A stretch of DNA of 64,000 bases, taken from assembly GCA_947502975.1 (NCBI GenBank), contig CANNBV010000001.1:496001-560000 (forward strand). The letters run 5' to 3'. Source of the stretch: an uncultured Flavobacteriaceae bacterium. Lineage in GTDB: Bacteria; Bacteroidota; Bacteroidia; Flavobacteriales; Flavobacteriaceae. Positions 1 through 9,814 of the stretch are shown piece by piece; position 1 is the stretch's first letter, and the number at the start of each line of letters is the position of its first letter. The position numbers and the translations under genes are program-made. A model generated the notes under the pieces. The model was not told the DNA's origin. It did not search any database and saw only the letters and a program-made list of their open reading frames with translations.

Positions 1-154
1 ACTCATCAAACTTTAAAGGATCATTGATAGTATCGAATAAGTTTTCTAAATTGTAAAAGGCAAGGGTATGAATTTTAAATTTTTTCTTTTGCCCAAAACT
101 TGATAAAGAAATACTCAAAAACAAAAGAATAAAACCTAGTTTTAAAAACGTCAT
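1..154 (-). CDS. Secreted endonuclease/exonuclease/phosphatase family protein (N-terminus only, runs off left edge)
   Basis: Reading leftward from an ATG at 154, the first 51 codons give a signal peptide ending near SLSSFGQ. It is followed by HTLAFYNLENLFDTIND, the hallmark N-terminus of the flavobacterial endonuclease/exonuclease/phosphatase (EEP) family. The same AFYNxENLFD motif opens the protein at 8754-9722, so the two are paralogs; unlike that one, this copy has a clear Sec signal. The rest of the gene lies outside the window. In related bacteria such secreted nucleases or phosphatases commonly sit beside a TonB receptor and a DUF5689 protein, as here. Substrate (DNA, phosphoester) is unknown. 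A TAnnTTTG-like element, TAACTTTG, lies on the minus strand at 203-210. Confidence 0.8.
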   Translation of the reverse strand, partial: MTFLKLGFILLFLSISLSSFGQKKKFKIHTLAFYNLENLFDTINDPLKFDE

Positions 155-441
155 GTGATGTATATGAAATATTTTCACGTATATTATAAACAAAACTTAA
201 GCCAAAGTTAGCCTAATGATTTAAATTTATTAGAATCAATCAGTTACTTTTTCTTATTATGCCAAATGAATTTTAAAATGATTGACTATAAATTGGAGTT
301 ATATTTTCTATAGATGAACTAGAAAAAATAAGCATAGCCTCAGTTACGGTTATTTTTTATGGTGAAATATAAAGGAAATAGAAACGAATTTAATCGATTA
401 TTTTAATGTTTATTTGGTATTTTGGTGTCTTAAAGGCAAGT

Positions 442-3249
442 ATGAATAAAATAGCCCTCATTTTTTTATTCGGAATACTCTCTATTTCTGGATTTTCCCA
501 ACAAACTGTTATCAAGGGAAGTGTAAAAGATGCAGTATCATTTCAACCTATATTAAATGTTACTGTAGAACTAGAGGGTACAGAATTCGCTGTATTAACA
601 GATGTTCAAGGAGAATTTATCTTTGCTTCAAATGTGCCTTTGGGTGAACAATTTCTTAAGATTTCTAAATCGGGGTATACCACAAGACGTTTTCCAATTA
701 TTGTAAATGAAGGACAGACAGTTGACATAACAGATATGACTTTAGACCGTGATTTGTCGCAAAGTCAAGATTTGTTTACCATTACACTTTCTGATGATGA
801 GTTAGACAATGATGCCAGTGGAGCCGATAATATTACAGGATTACTGTCGTCATCTTTAGATGTGTTTCAGAGAACAGCAGCATTTGAATTTAGTCAATCG
901 TTCTTCAGATTAAGAGGGTTAGATTCTGAAAATGGTACCGTTCTTATCAATGGAATATCTATGAATAAATTATTCAGCGGCAGACCGCAATGGAGTAACT
1001 GGGGTGGTTTAAATGATGTGATGCGAAATCAAGAGTTAGCAACAGGTTTTGCTCCGTCTGATTATAATTTTGGAGGTATTCTAGGAACTACAAATATTAA
1101 TGTAAGAGCATCAAGAGCTAGAGAAGGTGGACGTATTACGTATTCGTCATCCAATAGAAGTTACACCAACAGATTGATGGCAACGTATGCATCAGGTTTG
1201 TTAAAAAACAATTGGGCTTACACAATTTCAATCGGGAGACGTTGGGGAAATGAAGGCTATCAAGATGCAACGCTTTATGATGCTAATTCTATATTTCTTT
1301 CAGTTGAAAAGAAAATAAACGATAAGCATAGTTTAAATTTTACAGGAATTTATGCCCCTAATCGCAGAGGGAAATCATCACCAAATACACAAGAGGTTTT
1401 TGATTTAAAAGGGATTAGGTATAACGAATATTGGGGCTATCAAAATGGAGAACAGAGAAATTCACGTATAAAAGAAGTTGAAGAACCCATTTTTATGTTG
1501 AATCACTATTGGGACGTATCTTCAAAAACGAAATTGAATACAAACGTAGCCTATCAATATGGAAAATTGGGGAATAGCAGATTGGATAATAATGGAACAG
1601 ATTTGGTAAATGGCGTTCCGGAAGGTGGCGGTGCTAACCCTAGTCCTACATATTATCAAAAACTACCAAGCTATTTTGAACGTAATTTTCCTGATGACTT
1701 GCAATTTGCATATCTAGCATTACAGGATTTTCAGAATAATGGTCAAATCGATTGGAATTCATTGTATGAAGCAAACATCTTAAGCTCTCAAAATGGAGGA
1801 AATGCTGTGTATGCTTTGTATGAAGATAGAGTGGATGACACTCAATTTACATTCAATTCTATTTTGAATACAGCGCTGAATGATAATGTGATTTTAAATG
1901 CAGGTATAACTATTCAAACCTTAAAATCTGAAAATTTTGCTGAGGTTTTAGATTTGCTGGGTGCAACTACCTATTTGGATATCGATCAGTTCGCTGACGA
2001 CGTTAATGAAGCTCAAAATGATTTACAAAACCCAAACCGACTAGTAGGAGAAGGAGATACATTCAAGTATAATTATAATTTGTTTGCTAATGTATTAAAC
2101 GGATTTGCTCAAGCACAATTTAGATATAACAAACTAGATTTTTATCTATCGGGAAGCATCACAAGCACACAATACCAACGCGAAGGACTGTATCAAAACG
2201 GAGCTTTCCCAGATAACTCTCTAGGGAAAGGTGAAACATTGAATTTTACTGGTTTTGGAGCTAAAGCAGGGTTGACTTATAAAATTTCGGGAAAGCATTT
2301 GTTAAATATCAATAGTGGCTACGTTTCAAGAGCGCCATCGTTGAGAAACACGTATTCAAATTCCAGAGAAAACCATAACGTAGTCCCTAATATTTCTGAA
2401 GAAAAAATACTATCGGCAGATGCAAGTTATATTTTTCGTTCACCTATAATCAAAGCAAAACTTACGGGATATTACACCAAAATTCAAGATGCTAATGAGA
2501 TTTCATTCTTCTTTGCCGATGGTATTGGAGGTGATAATGTGGCTTTTGTACAAGAGATTTTACAAGGTGTAGACAAGCAACACATAGGAGGGGAGTTTGG
2601 TATTGAGGCGCAAGTAACTACAACTATAAAATTAAAAGGGGTAGCTTCTGTAGGACAGTTTACTTATGCGAATAACCCCAATTTATATCTAACGACAGAA
2701 GCAGATGATGAATCTGTCGCAGCGGGTTTTATAGATGGATTTAAGGATTTCGGTCAATCCAATTTAAAAGATTATAAAATTGCTGCAGGACCCCATCGCG
2801 CCTATTCTATTGGTTTCGAATATCGCGACCCAGATTTTTGGTGGTTTGGGGCAACCGCAAATTTCTTTACAAATACGTATATAGATGTTAGTCCGTTAAC
2901 ACGTTCTTCAAATTTTACTACAGATTTTGATGGGAATGTATTTAATGATTATGATGAAGATTTAGCACGCGAATTATTAAAACAAGAACGTTTTGATGAT
3001 TATATGGTAGTAAATTTAGTAGGTGGTAAATCATGGAAAGTTGGGAAGGGAAGTAAATATATCAGTGTTTTTGCCAGCGTAAATAATGTATTAGATGAAG
3101 TATTTAAAACTGGTGGTTTTGAGCAGGGTAGAAATGCAAATTTTAGACAATTGAGGGACGATAAAGCATTGAATACATCTGTTTTCGGTTCTAAATATTG
3201 GTATGGAAGAGGTGCAACGTATTTTTTAAATGTGAATTATAGGTTTTGA
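442..3249 (+). CDS. TonB-dependent outer-membrane receptor with carboxypeptidase-regulatory-like N-terminal domain
   Basis: A 935-residue outer-membrane receptor. The ATG at 442 is preferred over the in-frame ATG at 406 because MNKIALIFLFGILSISGFSQ is a clean Sec signal peptide. Residues ~22-100 look like a CarboxypepD_reg-like beta domain (KGSVKDAVSFQPILNVTVEL). A plug domain follows (FFRLRGLDSENGTVLINGI), then a long barrel rich in aromatic and asparagine residues ending in NVNYRF with a terminal Phe, as expected for BAM-inserted barrels. The next gene is a DUF5689 lipoprotein, a frequent partner, suggesting a receptor plus surface lipoprotein uptake or binding system. The cargo cannot be read from sequence. 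No SusD homolog is adjacent. Confidence 0.9.
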   Translation: MNKIALIFLFGILSISGFSQQTVIKGSVKDAVSFQPILNVTVELEGTEFAVLTDVQGEFIFASNVPLGEQFLKISKSGYTTRRFPIIVNEGQTVDITDMTLDRDLSQSQDLFTITLSDDELDNDASGADNITGLLSSSLDVFQRTAAFEFSQSFFRLRGLDSENGTVLINGISMNKLFSGRPQWSNWGGLNDVMRNQELATGFAPSDYNFGGILGTTNINVRASRAREGGRITYSSSNRSYTNRLMATYASGLLKNNWAYTISIGRRWGNEGYQDATLYDANSIFLSVEKKINDKHSLNFTGIYAPNRRGKSSPNTQEVFDLKGIRYNEYWGYQNGEQRNSRIKEVEEPIFMLNHYWDVSSKTKLNTNVAYQYGKLGNSRLDNNGTDLVNGVPEGGGANPSPTYYQKLPSYFERNFPDDLQFAYLALQDFQNNGQIDWNSLYEANILSSQNGGNAVYALYEDRVDDTQFTFNSILNTALNDNVILNAGITIQTLKSENFAEVLDLLGATTYLDIDQFADDVNEAQNDLQNPNRLVGEGDTFKYNYNLFANVLNGFAQAQFRYNKLDFYLSGSITSTQYQREGLYQNGAFPDNSLGKGETLNFTGFGAKAGLTYKISGKHLLNINSGYVSRAPSLRNTYSNSRENHNVVPNISEEKILSADASYIFRSPIIKAKLTGYYTKIQDANEISFFFADGIGGDNVAFVQEILQGVDKQHIGGEFGIEAQVTTTIKLKGVASVGQFTYANNPNLYLTTEADDESVAAGFIDGFKDFGQSNLKDYKIAAGPHRAYSIGFEYRDPDFWWFGATANFFTNTYIDVSPLTRSSNFTTDFDGNVFNDYDEDLARELLKQERFDDYMVVNLVGGKSWKVGKGSKYISVFASVNNVLDEVFKTGGFEQGRNANFRQLRDDKALNTSVFGSKYWYGRGATYFLNVNYRF

Positions 3250-3264
3250 CAATTCTTTTGAATT

Positions 3265-3366
3265 GTCATCCTGAACTTGTTTCAGGATCTAAAAAAGAAA
3301 TCAGTCACACTGAGCGTAGTCGAAGTGCATTATATTATGAAGCGTTTCAACTGCGCTCAACGTGAC
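3265..3366. repeat. GTCA...TGAC-type intergenic inverted-repeat element
   Basis: Composite palindromic element in the gap between the receptor and the DUF5689 gene. It begins GTCATCCTGAACTTGTTTCA and continues with GGATCT, then a second GTCA unit (CACTGAGCGTAGTCGAAGTG), and closes with TTTCAACTGCGCTCAACGTGAC-like sequence. The same vocabulary (CTGAAC/GTTTCAG, GACTGCGCTCA, GTCA ends) recurs at 8659-8735 and 16998-17069. Confidence 0.75.
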
Positions 3367-3416
3367 AATTTGATAAAGCATCATTCTTGCAGAGGCAGGA
3401 ATCAAAAAATAGAATT

Positions 3417-4850
3417 ATGAAAACAATTTTTAACAAAACAGTGTATGGCATTATTGGGGCGCTGCTCTTATGTTTGTCTTGTGTACAAGATGATGATTTT
3501 GGAGTACCCAATATCAACATCGAAGATCCTGTGATTTCAACGGAAAAGTTAACAACGTTTAAAGCGATTACGTCACTTTATGAGCAGGCCGTTAATGGAG
3601 GAAATCCCATTGTAGTTATTGAAGATGATATTTACATTGAAGGTTATGTGGTGTCATCAGACAAAGGGGGTAATTTTTTTGAAGAATTAATCATCCAAAA
3701 TAAAATTGATGATAGCAACCCTGACAATGATCCACGTTTAGGTTTTAAAGTTGAAATTAATGTAAGTAGTTTGTCTGACACCTACCAATTCGGACAAAAG
3801 GTTGTTATAAAGTTACAAGGGTTAGCTATTGGAGAAACTAGTGGCGTTGTTGCTATTGGTAACGATGGAGGATCAAGTATCAACCAAATTCAAGCTGCAG
3901 AATACCGTAATGTTGTTTTCCGTACAAATGATATCGCTGAAATGCAACCTATAGTATTGAATCCAGAAGATTTAACAGAAGCTCATGAAAACACATTAGT
4001 TCAGTTAAACAATATGCAGCTGAATCGTTTTGAATTGGGCGCCACATTTGCTAGTGAATCTTTTGATGAATTTGATGGTTTACGTTTAATGGAAAGTTGT
4101 AACTCTGGTGTGCAAATCATTATGCAAACAAGTACGTTTTCTGATTTTAAAACACTATTAGTCCCAGACGGTAATGGCAGTGTTACAGGCATTTATAGTC
4201 GTGATTTTAGAGATAATTTTAGTGTGATTCTTCCCAAAAGTGCTTCGGATGTTAATTTTGAAAATACCGACCGTTGTGATCCATTGGAGTTTTCGTGTGG
4301 ATTGGCTTCAACAATAGGGTCAGAAAATTTATTATATGAAGATTTTGAGCCTCAAAGGAATAATAGGCCTATAGAGATTGATGGATGGACAAATTATATT
4401 GAAGCAGGAACTGAGGCATGGGAAGGCTATTCCTCAACATCATCAAATGCATCCTTAGGACGCTCTTGTAGGTTTCAATCGGCGAGTTCTGGTGATGAAA
4501 GTAATATTGGCTGGTTAATTACACCACCTATTGATTTAGATGCTCAAGATGGAGAATCCCTCCGTTTTAAAACATCCAATAGTTTAGCAGATAGTAGCTA
4601 TATGGAAGTATTTTATGCTGATGATTGGGACGGTACTGAAGCTGGTGTTACAGCTGCAACGTGGCAAATTTTATCAGATGCTTATGTAGTAAAAGATTCT
4701 GATTCTTTTGCAGAATGGTTTAGTTCAGGAAATGTAGATTTATCCTGTCTCTCAGGAACCATTCATATTGCATTTAAATATACAGGAAGTGGACAATCTA
4801 CATTTGATGGTGTTTACGAATTAGATGAGATTAGTGTAGACTATAATTAG
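3417..4850 (+). CDS. DUF5689 domain lipoprotein with C-terminal choice-of-anchor-J-like domain
   Basis: A 477-residue lipoprotein. I chose the ATG at 3417 because it gives a lipoprotein signal with lipobox LLCLSC (Cys about residue 22); the upstream in-frame ATG at 3387 lies in the intergenic repeat tail. Residues ~45-280 fit DUF5689 (EDDIYIEGYVVSSDKGGNFFEELIIQ, an OB-fold-like core). Residues ~310-477 resemble the jelly-roll choice-of-anchor J domain (YEDFE...GWLITPPIDL...FKTSN). It lies directly after a TonB receptor and is presumably its surface-exposed partner; function beyond that is unknown. A 14-bp gap to the next gene suggests co-transcription. Confidence 0.82.
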   Translation: MKTIFNKTVYGIIGALLLCLSCVQDDDFGVPNINIEDPVISTEKLTTFKAITSLYEQAVNGGNPIVVIEDDIYIEGYVVSSDKGGNFFEELIIQNKIDDSNPDNDPRLGFKVEINVSSLSDTYQFGQKVVIKLQGLAIGETSGVVAIGNDGGSSINQIQAAEYRNVVFRTNDIAEMQPIVLNPEDLTEAHENTLVQLNNMQLNRFELGATFASESFDEFDGLRLMESCNSGVQIIMQTSTFSDFKTLLVPDGNGSVTGIYSRDFRDNFSVILPKSASDVNFENTDRCDPLEFSCGLASTIGSENLLYEDFEPQRNNRPIEIDGWTNYIEAGTEAWEGYSSTSSNASLGRSCRFQSASSGDESNIGWLITPPIDLDAQDGESLRFKTSNSLADSSYMEVFYADDWDGTEAGVTAATWQILSDAYVVKDSDSFAEWFSSGNVDLSCLSGTIHIAFKYTGSGQSTFDGVYELDEISVDYN

Positions 4851-4864
4851 AAAAATAACGTTAA

Positions 4865-6235
4865 ATGCACAGAATGAATAAAACATTAATAATTATCATC
4901 ATATCGATATTCTGTATTGATTCGACCGCACAAAATATTTTCCGGACTGCTTGTGAAGGGAATTTGGTAAGGCTAGATAGTATGCTTCAACAGGCTACAA
5001 TTAGTGCAAGCGATAATCGTGGAAGATCTTTATTGCATTGGGCTGTCGCTTGTAAACAAAAAGAAGTTTTTAATTTTCTCATCAAGAAAGGGTTAGATAT
5101 CAATCATGAAGATTATCTAAATAAAACACCTTTGCATATGGCTGTTTGGTTTGATAGTAAAGAGTATTTCTCATTGTTACGTGATTTACAGCCTAATGAT
5201 GATTGGAAGACCAAATACGGTGGATCATTGATAGAGAGAGCCATTATAAAAGGGAATACTAACTTTATAAATACGTTAGTTGAAGCTGGAATAGATATTA
5301 ATAGCACTAATGAAAAGGGTAGTACAGCACTGGAAATTACTAAAAGAAGAAACCTTAAAAAAACGTATCAATTACTAATTTCTTTGGGTGCAGATAGTAG
5401 CTTGGTAAGAGCTATTCAAATGAAAGGAAAATATATTGATGATCAACGCCCTGGAATAACCCCTAAAATATTCGCACCAAATTTTATTTCTACAGAAGAA
5501 TATGAATTTGGCTCAGTGTTCAATGCAGATTTTACAGAGTTTTATTATGGTGTAGATGTTGGGAATAGATCAGAAATTCGCTATTCTAAGCGAATTGGAG
5601 AAGCATGGTCTCAACCAGAAATTATATTGTCAAATGAAAACTACGGTTATAACGATCCATTCTTATCACCTGATGAAAACAGGCTGTATTTTATTTCGCA
5701 AAGACCTTTAAAAGAAGGTGATATCCCCAAAAATGATCATGATATTTGGTATGTAGAGCGAATAGAAGATGGCTGGTCTGAACCTATAAATGCAGGGTCA
5801 AATATCAACACAGACAAACCTGAATATTATATTTCCTTCACAAAGGATGGTACCATGTATTTTTCTTCAGGTTTAGATATCTGTTATTCAAAATTTGTAG
5901 ATGGAACGTTTCAAAAACCTGTCTTTTTAGATGATGCCATAAACACAAAGAATTATGAAGCTGATGTGTTTGTAGACCCTGATGAAACCTATATTATTTT
6001 TTGTTCGATACGACCCGAAGGTTTAGGTAGAGGAGATCTTTATATTTCATTTAAAAATGCTGATAATACTTGGTCTAAAGCAGTTAACATGGGAGATAAA
6101 ATTAATACCAAAGGACATGAGCTTTGTCCTTTTGTTACTGCCGATGGTAAATATTTAATTTACACGAGTAATGAAGATATTTACTGGGTGAATATGGAAG
6201 TTATAAAACAAATTAAAACAAATTTTAAGGATTAG
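4865..6235 (+). CDS. Secreted ankyrin-repeat / PD40 (WD40-like) protein
   Basis: A 456-residue protein with signal peptide MNKTLIIIIISIFCIDSTAQ; the alternative ATG at 4874 (Met4) fits this signal as well. Residues ~30-185 contain about four ankyrin repeats, e.g. GRSLLHWAVACKQKEVFNFL, NKTPLHMAVWFDS and KGSTALEITKRRN. Residues ~200-450 contain PD40/TolB-like blades (YNDPFLSPDENRLYFISQR, DVFVDPDETYIIFCSIRPEG, CPFVTADGKYLIYTSNEDIY). The two halves suggest a periplasmic or surface protein-protein interaction scaffold. No catalytic residues are seen. It sits 14 bp after the DUF5689 gene, so it may belong to that operon. Confidence 0.75.
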   Translation: MHRMNKTLIIIIISIFCIDSTAQNIFRTACEGNLVRLDSMLQQATISASDNRGRSLLHWAVACKQKEVFNFLIKKGLDINHEDYLNKTPLHMAVWFDSKEYFSLLRDLQPNDDWKTKYGGSLIERAIIKGNTNFINTLVEAGIDINSTNEKGSTALEITKRRNLKKTYQLLISLGADSSLVRAIQMKGKYIDDQRPGITPKIFAPNFISTEEYEFGSVFNADFTEFYYGVDVGNRSEIRYSKRIGEAWSQPEIILSNENYGYNDPFLSPDENRLYFISQRPLKEGDIPKNDHDIWYVERIEDGWSEPINAGSNINTDKPEYYISFTKDGTMYFSSGLDICYSKFVDGTFQKPVFLDDAINTKNYEADVFVDPDETYIIFCSIRPEGLGRGDLYISFKNADNTWSKAVNMGDKINTKGHELCPFVTADGKYLIYTSNEDIYWVNMEVIKQIKTNFKD

Positions 6236-6397
6236 TATTTTTCTATATGATAGTTTAACTGCGTATTGATTTTGATAATATTTTGAAGATTAAGAAATGG
6301 TTTTATTACTTATAATCTATATGCTGAAGAATATAAATACCCCTGACATACATTTGGCATAACACTATTTTATTTTTGCTGTGACAAAACAAATTGT

Positions 6398-6742
6398 ATG
6401 AAACCGATAGACAGTTTTTATTTCGATAAAGAAGAGCCAATTAAAAGTTGCTTATTGGCTTTAAAAGAAATAATAATTAATTATAATTCTGAACTTGAAC
6501 CAAGATGGTATTATCGTTTACCTTGTTTCATGTATAAAAATCAAATTTTTTGTTATTTATGGATAGATAAAAAAACACAATATCCATATATAGCTGTTGG
6601 AAAAGGTATTAAGATAGAACATCCAGATTTAATTCAAGGGAAAAGAACATTTACTAAATTATTAATGATTAACCCTAATGAAGATATTCCTATAGAAACA
6701 ATTTATAGCATATTTGATATGGCTATGGTGTTGTATAAATAG
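6398..6742 (+). CDS. DUF1801 / YdhG-like small protein
   Basis: A 114-residue protein without signal peptide. The pattern ALKEIIINYNSELEP..WYYRLPCFMYKNQIFCYLWIDKKT..PYIAVGKG.KIEHPDL matches the DUF1801/YdhG (YjbR-like fold) family, whose members are small cytosolic proteins of uncertain function. The C-terminus (IETIYSIFDMAMVLYK) is full length for this family. It stands alone, about 160 bp after the ankyrin protein, with an AT-rich upstream region. No operon partner is apparent. Confidence 0.65.
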   Translation: MKPIDSFYFDKEEPIKSCLLALKEIIINYNSELEPRWYYRLPCFMYKNQIFCYLWIDKKTQYPYIAVGKGIKIEHPDLIQGKRTFTKLLMINPNEDIPIETIYSIFDMAMVLYK

Positions 6743-6832
6743 ACTACATACTCAAAATGATCTTATAAATATGGAAATTAACCTAAAATACTAGAATAAT
6801 TACTAACTTATAACAAATTTAGGTTTTATAGT

Positions 6833-8650
6833 ATGTTGAAAAAAAGGTTTAATTTTTGGTTATGGTTAATTATTCTATTTAGTGTTTCTAGAATGTTAGC
6901 CCAAACCACCATCCAAAAAACAGAAAACAACTGGCAACTTCTAGTTGATGGCAAACCTTTTGATGTCAAAGGCGTAACGTTTGGCTACGATAAAGACATT
7001 GAAAACTACGACACTTACTTTAAAGAGTTGAACTTTCTTGGGATTAATGCTATTAGAACATGGGCTACTGGAGCCAACATGCCGCAATTGTTAGAAGCAG
7101 CTCAAAAACATAATATTAAGGTCATGGTAGGTATTTGGATGCGTCATGGTCGCCCTGGAATGGAAGACGATGATAGTTTCAATTATCTGAAAGATGAAAA
7201 AGGAATGGAAGACATGTATAATAATGCCATACATGTTGTACAGCAATACAAGGATCATCCAGCAGTTTTAACTTGGGGAATTGCCAACGAGGTATATTTG
7301 AATATGGCTACTGATGAAGAAAAAGAAGTATATTCCAAACTTCTAGAGCGTATTTGTAGTAAAATAAAATCCATTGACCCAAACCACCCTATTACATCAG
7401 TAGAAGCTTGGACTTTTGGAATGGATTGGTGGCAAAAGTATGTGCCTTCTATTGATATTTATGGATTGAATTGCTATGGTGCAGGGGCAGATATTTTAGC
7501 GTCCGAATTAGAAAAAAGAAACATAGATAAACCATACATCATTACAGAATTTGGTGTTACTGGTGAATGGGATATTACAACTGAAAAACACGGTGTAAAA
7601 CAAGAACCAACGGATCAGCAAAAATATGATGCTATTGCCAAAGGGTACCCCGATTGGATAGCTAATAAACCCTCAAATCTTGGGGTATTTGTATTTCATT
7701 ATGGTGATGGTAATCATTATGGTTCACCATGGTTGCATACACATCACTCAGGAGCATATCGACCGCAATATTGGGCAATTCGAGAAGCTTATACTGGCGA
7801 AAAACCAATAAATAATGTTCCAGTGATTAAAAACTTTGAGTTACCTGATGGTGACTATAAAAGCGATTCTTGGGTTCCAGTGACATTGAAAGTTTCAGAC
7901 ATAGAAAATGAAATGTTAGATATAAACTTTCATTACAACCATCGTAAGGGAAGTAGAATACGACGTAATCAAATTAACCCTTTAATCCATAGAGGGAATC
8001 TAGAAAGTGGTTTCGAAATTCAATTACCAAAAGAACATGGAGCTATTAAAGTTTATATAAATGCCAAGGATAGTTATAACAATGTTGGCATTGCTTCTAC
8101 GGCTATTAAAGTTACAGATGAAGATGCTAAAAGCAGAAAGTACCTTGTGCCTAAAGTAAAATTACCATTTTATGTCTATAAAGATGGCGAAGAGATGCCT
8201 TATGCGCCATCGGCTTACATGGGTAATTATGAAAAGATAGCGATTGATACTAAAAACACAACTGAGGTATATTCTGGAACTGCGGCTTTAAAAATAAGCT
8301 ATAACCATCATTACAATTGGTACGGATTGGGTATGGTAAATCCAGCCAACGATTGGGGAGACATTCTTGGAGGCTATGATATTTCTGGGGCCACCAAGTT
8401 TAGTTTTTGGGCAAAGGCCAGTGAAGGTCCGCTTACAGCTACTATTGGTTTTGGCTTAATTGGAAAAGATAAACAGTATCCAGATACGGCAAAAGAATCT
8501 TTAGAAATAAAATTAGGAACGAAATGGAAAAAATATACCATCAAACTTAAAAAACAAGATTTAAGTTGTATCCGTTCTGGCTTTACCTTGTTCTCACAAA
8601 GTTATGGTGCAGGACATGATATTTTTATTGATGAGGTGGTTTTTGAGTAG
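6833..8650 (+). CDS. Secreted glycoside hydrolase (GH2 TIM-barrel-like) with C-terminal carbohydrate-binding-like domain
   Basis: A 605-residue protein with an N-terminal signal (WLIILFSVSRMLAQ). Residues ~35-320 form a clan-A TIM barrel: WQLLVDGKPFDVKGVTFGY opening, LGINAIRTW, then TWGIANE with the likely acid/base Glu153 and YIITEFG with the likely nucleophile Glu239. Residues ~325-430 look like an immunoglobulin-like linker. Residues ~455-605 resemble a beta-sandwich carbohydrate-binding module (AALKISYNH..FSFWAKASEG..DIFIDEVVF). It probably hydrolyses or transglycosylates a beta-glucan-type polysaccharide, but the exact GH family and substrate are not certain. It is monocistronic and followed by a palindromic repeat. 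Confidence 0.78.
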   Translation: MLKKRFNFWLWLIILFSVSRMLAQTTIQKTENNWQLLVDGKPFDVKGVTFGYDKDIENYDTYFKELNFLGINAIRTWATGANMPQLLEAAQKHNIKVMVGIWMRHGRPGMEDDDSFNYLKDEKGMEDMYNNAIHVVQQYKDHPAVLTWGIANEVYLNMATDEEKEVYSKLLERICSKIKSIDPNHPITSVEAWTFGMDWWQKYVPSIDIYGLNCYGAGADILASELEKRNIDKPYIITEFGVTGEWDITTEKHGVKQEPTDQQKYDAIAKGYPDWIANKPSNLGVFVFHYGDGNHYGSPWLHTHHSGAYRPQYWAIREAYTGEKPINNVPVIKNFELPDGDYKSDSWVPVTLKVSDIENEMLDINFHYNHRKGSRIRRNQINPLIHRGNLESGFEIQLPKEHGAIKVYINAKDSYNNVGIASTAIKVTDEDAKSRKYLVPKVKLPFYVYKDGEEMPYAPSAYMGNYEKIAIDTKNTTEVYSGTAALKISYNHHYNWYGLGMVNPANDWGDILGGYDISGATKFSFWAKASEGPLTATIGFGLIGKDKQYPDTAKESLEIKLGTKWKKYTIKLKKQDLSCIRSGFTLFSQSYGAGHDIFIDEVVFE

Positions 8651-8658
8651 CCCAATTT

Positions 8659-8735
8659 GTCACCCTGAACTCGTTTCAGGGTCTCAGTAGAATTAAAATT
8701 TGAAAGTTGAGATTCTGAAACAAGTTCAGAATGAC
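8659..8735. repeat. GTCA...TGAC-type inverted repeat between convergent genes
   Basis: The arms GTCACCCTGAACTCGTTTCA (8659 onward) and TCTGAAACAAGTTCAGAATGAC-like sequence (ending 8735) are imperfect inverses. They can fold into one long hairpin lying exactly between two convergent genes, where it could also act as a bidirectional terminator. Related to the element at 3265-3366. Confidence 0.75.
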
Positions 8736-8753
8736 AATTTATTTCATGAATCA

Positions 8754-9722
8754 TCACTTCTTCAAAATAGTATACACAGGAAAGTGATCGCTATAGCCAC
8801 CTTTATATTTCTTTCCGACATAAGTTCTAAACGGTGAACCTTTAAAAGGGCCGTTAAACTGTTTTAAAAAATCAGCATCAAAAAGATCTGCTTTGAAGAA
8901 TTCAAATTGTTTTTTAGAGCTTTTAAAAAAGTTAGTCGAAATTAAAACTTGATCAAAAATAAACCATTGTCTTCTATGTTTTACCGTACCACGTGTAAAA
9001 GAACGCAACGTTTCAAAAGGATTAAATAAACTATGGTCTTCAACCAGGCGTTTTAAACTTTCATTTTGTGGCGTATCATTAAAATCGCCCATGACCATAA
9101 TTTTGACGTTTTCATCTTCTTGAGTTAGAGACGAAATAATTTCACTCACCTTTTCTGAAGCAGCCAAACGCTTAAACTCCGTTTCTTTTTGACCTTCACG
9201 TCTAGATGACCAATGATTCACTATAAAATATACGGTTTCACTATCTAAATTCCCACCTACTAACAGAATATCTCGCGTATAATCAGGAGAGCCATCATTA
9301 TCTGTTAAAGGGATTGAAAATGTTTCGGTATGTAAAACCTCAAACATATTGGGATCATATAACATGGCGACATCAATACCACGTTCGTCTAAAGAATCAA
9401 AATGCACATAGTCATAATCGCAATCATCTAAGTGTTTAGAGTCTAACAAATCTTCTAAAACTTTAGCATTTTCAACTTCAGCTAAACCAACAATAGCAGG
9501 ATGTTTCCCAGTTTCCTCTCTTCCAATATTAGAAATAGCAAAACCAAGTTTGCGCAACTTATTCTTATAACGCTTAGGTGTCCACCGCTTTGTAGACTCT
9601 GGTAAAAAGTCATTATCATGAGTAAATCGGCTATCTCTTAAATCAAATAAATTCTCAATATTGTAAAAGGCCACAGTTTGCATATCGTGGCGCACTGGAA
9701 TGTCATCAAAATCGTCTGTCAT
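8754..9722 (-). CDS. Endonuclease/exonuclease/phosphatase family protein (cytosolic paralog)
   Basis: A 322-residue EEP-fold protein. Visible motifs in order: VAFYNIENLFDLRD (N-terminal metal-binding Asn/Glu), VGLAEVEN (catalytic Glu), FIVNHWSSRREG (His), VMGDFNDTP (GDFND core) and YSDHFPV (C-terminal Asp-His pair). All expected catalytic blocks are present, so it should be an active metal-dependent phosphodiesterase or nuclease. There is no signal peptide, unlike the paralog cut by the left edge, so it probably acts in the cytoplasm. It is transcribed divergently from hflX with ~90 bp between starts. Confidence 0.85.
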   Translation of the reverse strand: MTDDFDDIPVRHDMQTVAFYNIENLFDLRDSRFTHDNDFLPESTKRWTPKRYKNKLRKLGFAISNIGREETGKHPAIVGLAEVENAKVLEDLLDSKHLDDCDYDYVHFDSLDERGIDVAMLYDPNMFEVLHTETFSIPLTDNDGSPDYTRDILLVGGNLDSETVYFIVNHWSSRREGQKETEFKRLAASEKVSEIISSLTQEDENVKIMVMGDFNDTPQNESLKRLVEDHSLFNPFETLRSFTRGTVKHRRQWFIFDQVLISTNFFKSSKKQFEFFKADLFDADFLKQFNGPFKGSPFRTYVGKKYKGGYSDHFPVYTILKK

Positions 9723-9772
9723 ACGTCAAAAATAGGTTTAAAATTATAAACATTAAAATCCGTGCAATTACG

Positions 9773-9780
9773 TAACTTTG
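9773..9780 (+). promoter_or_regulatory. Bacteroidota -7 promoter element for hflX
   Basis: TAACTTTG matches the TAnnTTTG consensus of the Bacteroidota primary sigma factor, 34 bp before the hflX ATG. No clear TTTG -33 box is visible at the expected spacing. Confidence 0.5.
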
Positions 9781-9814
9781 CCAACATAATATTTATTAGC
9801 ATTGTAAGGCATAT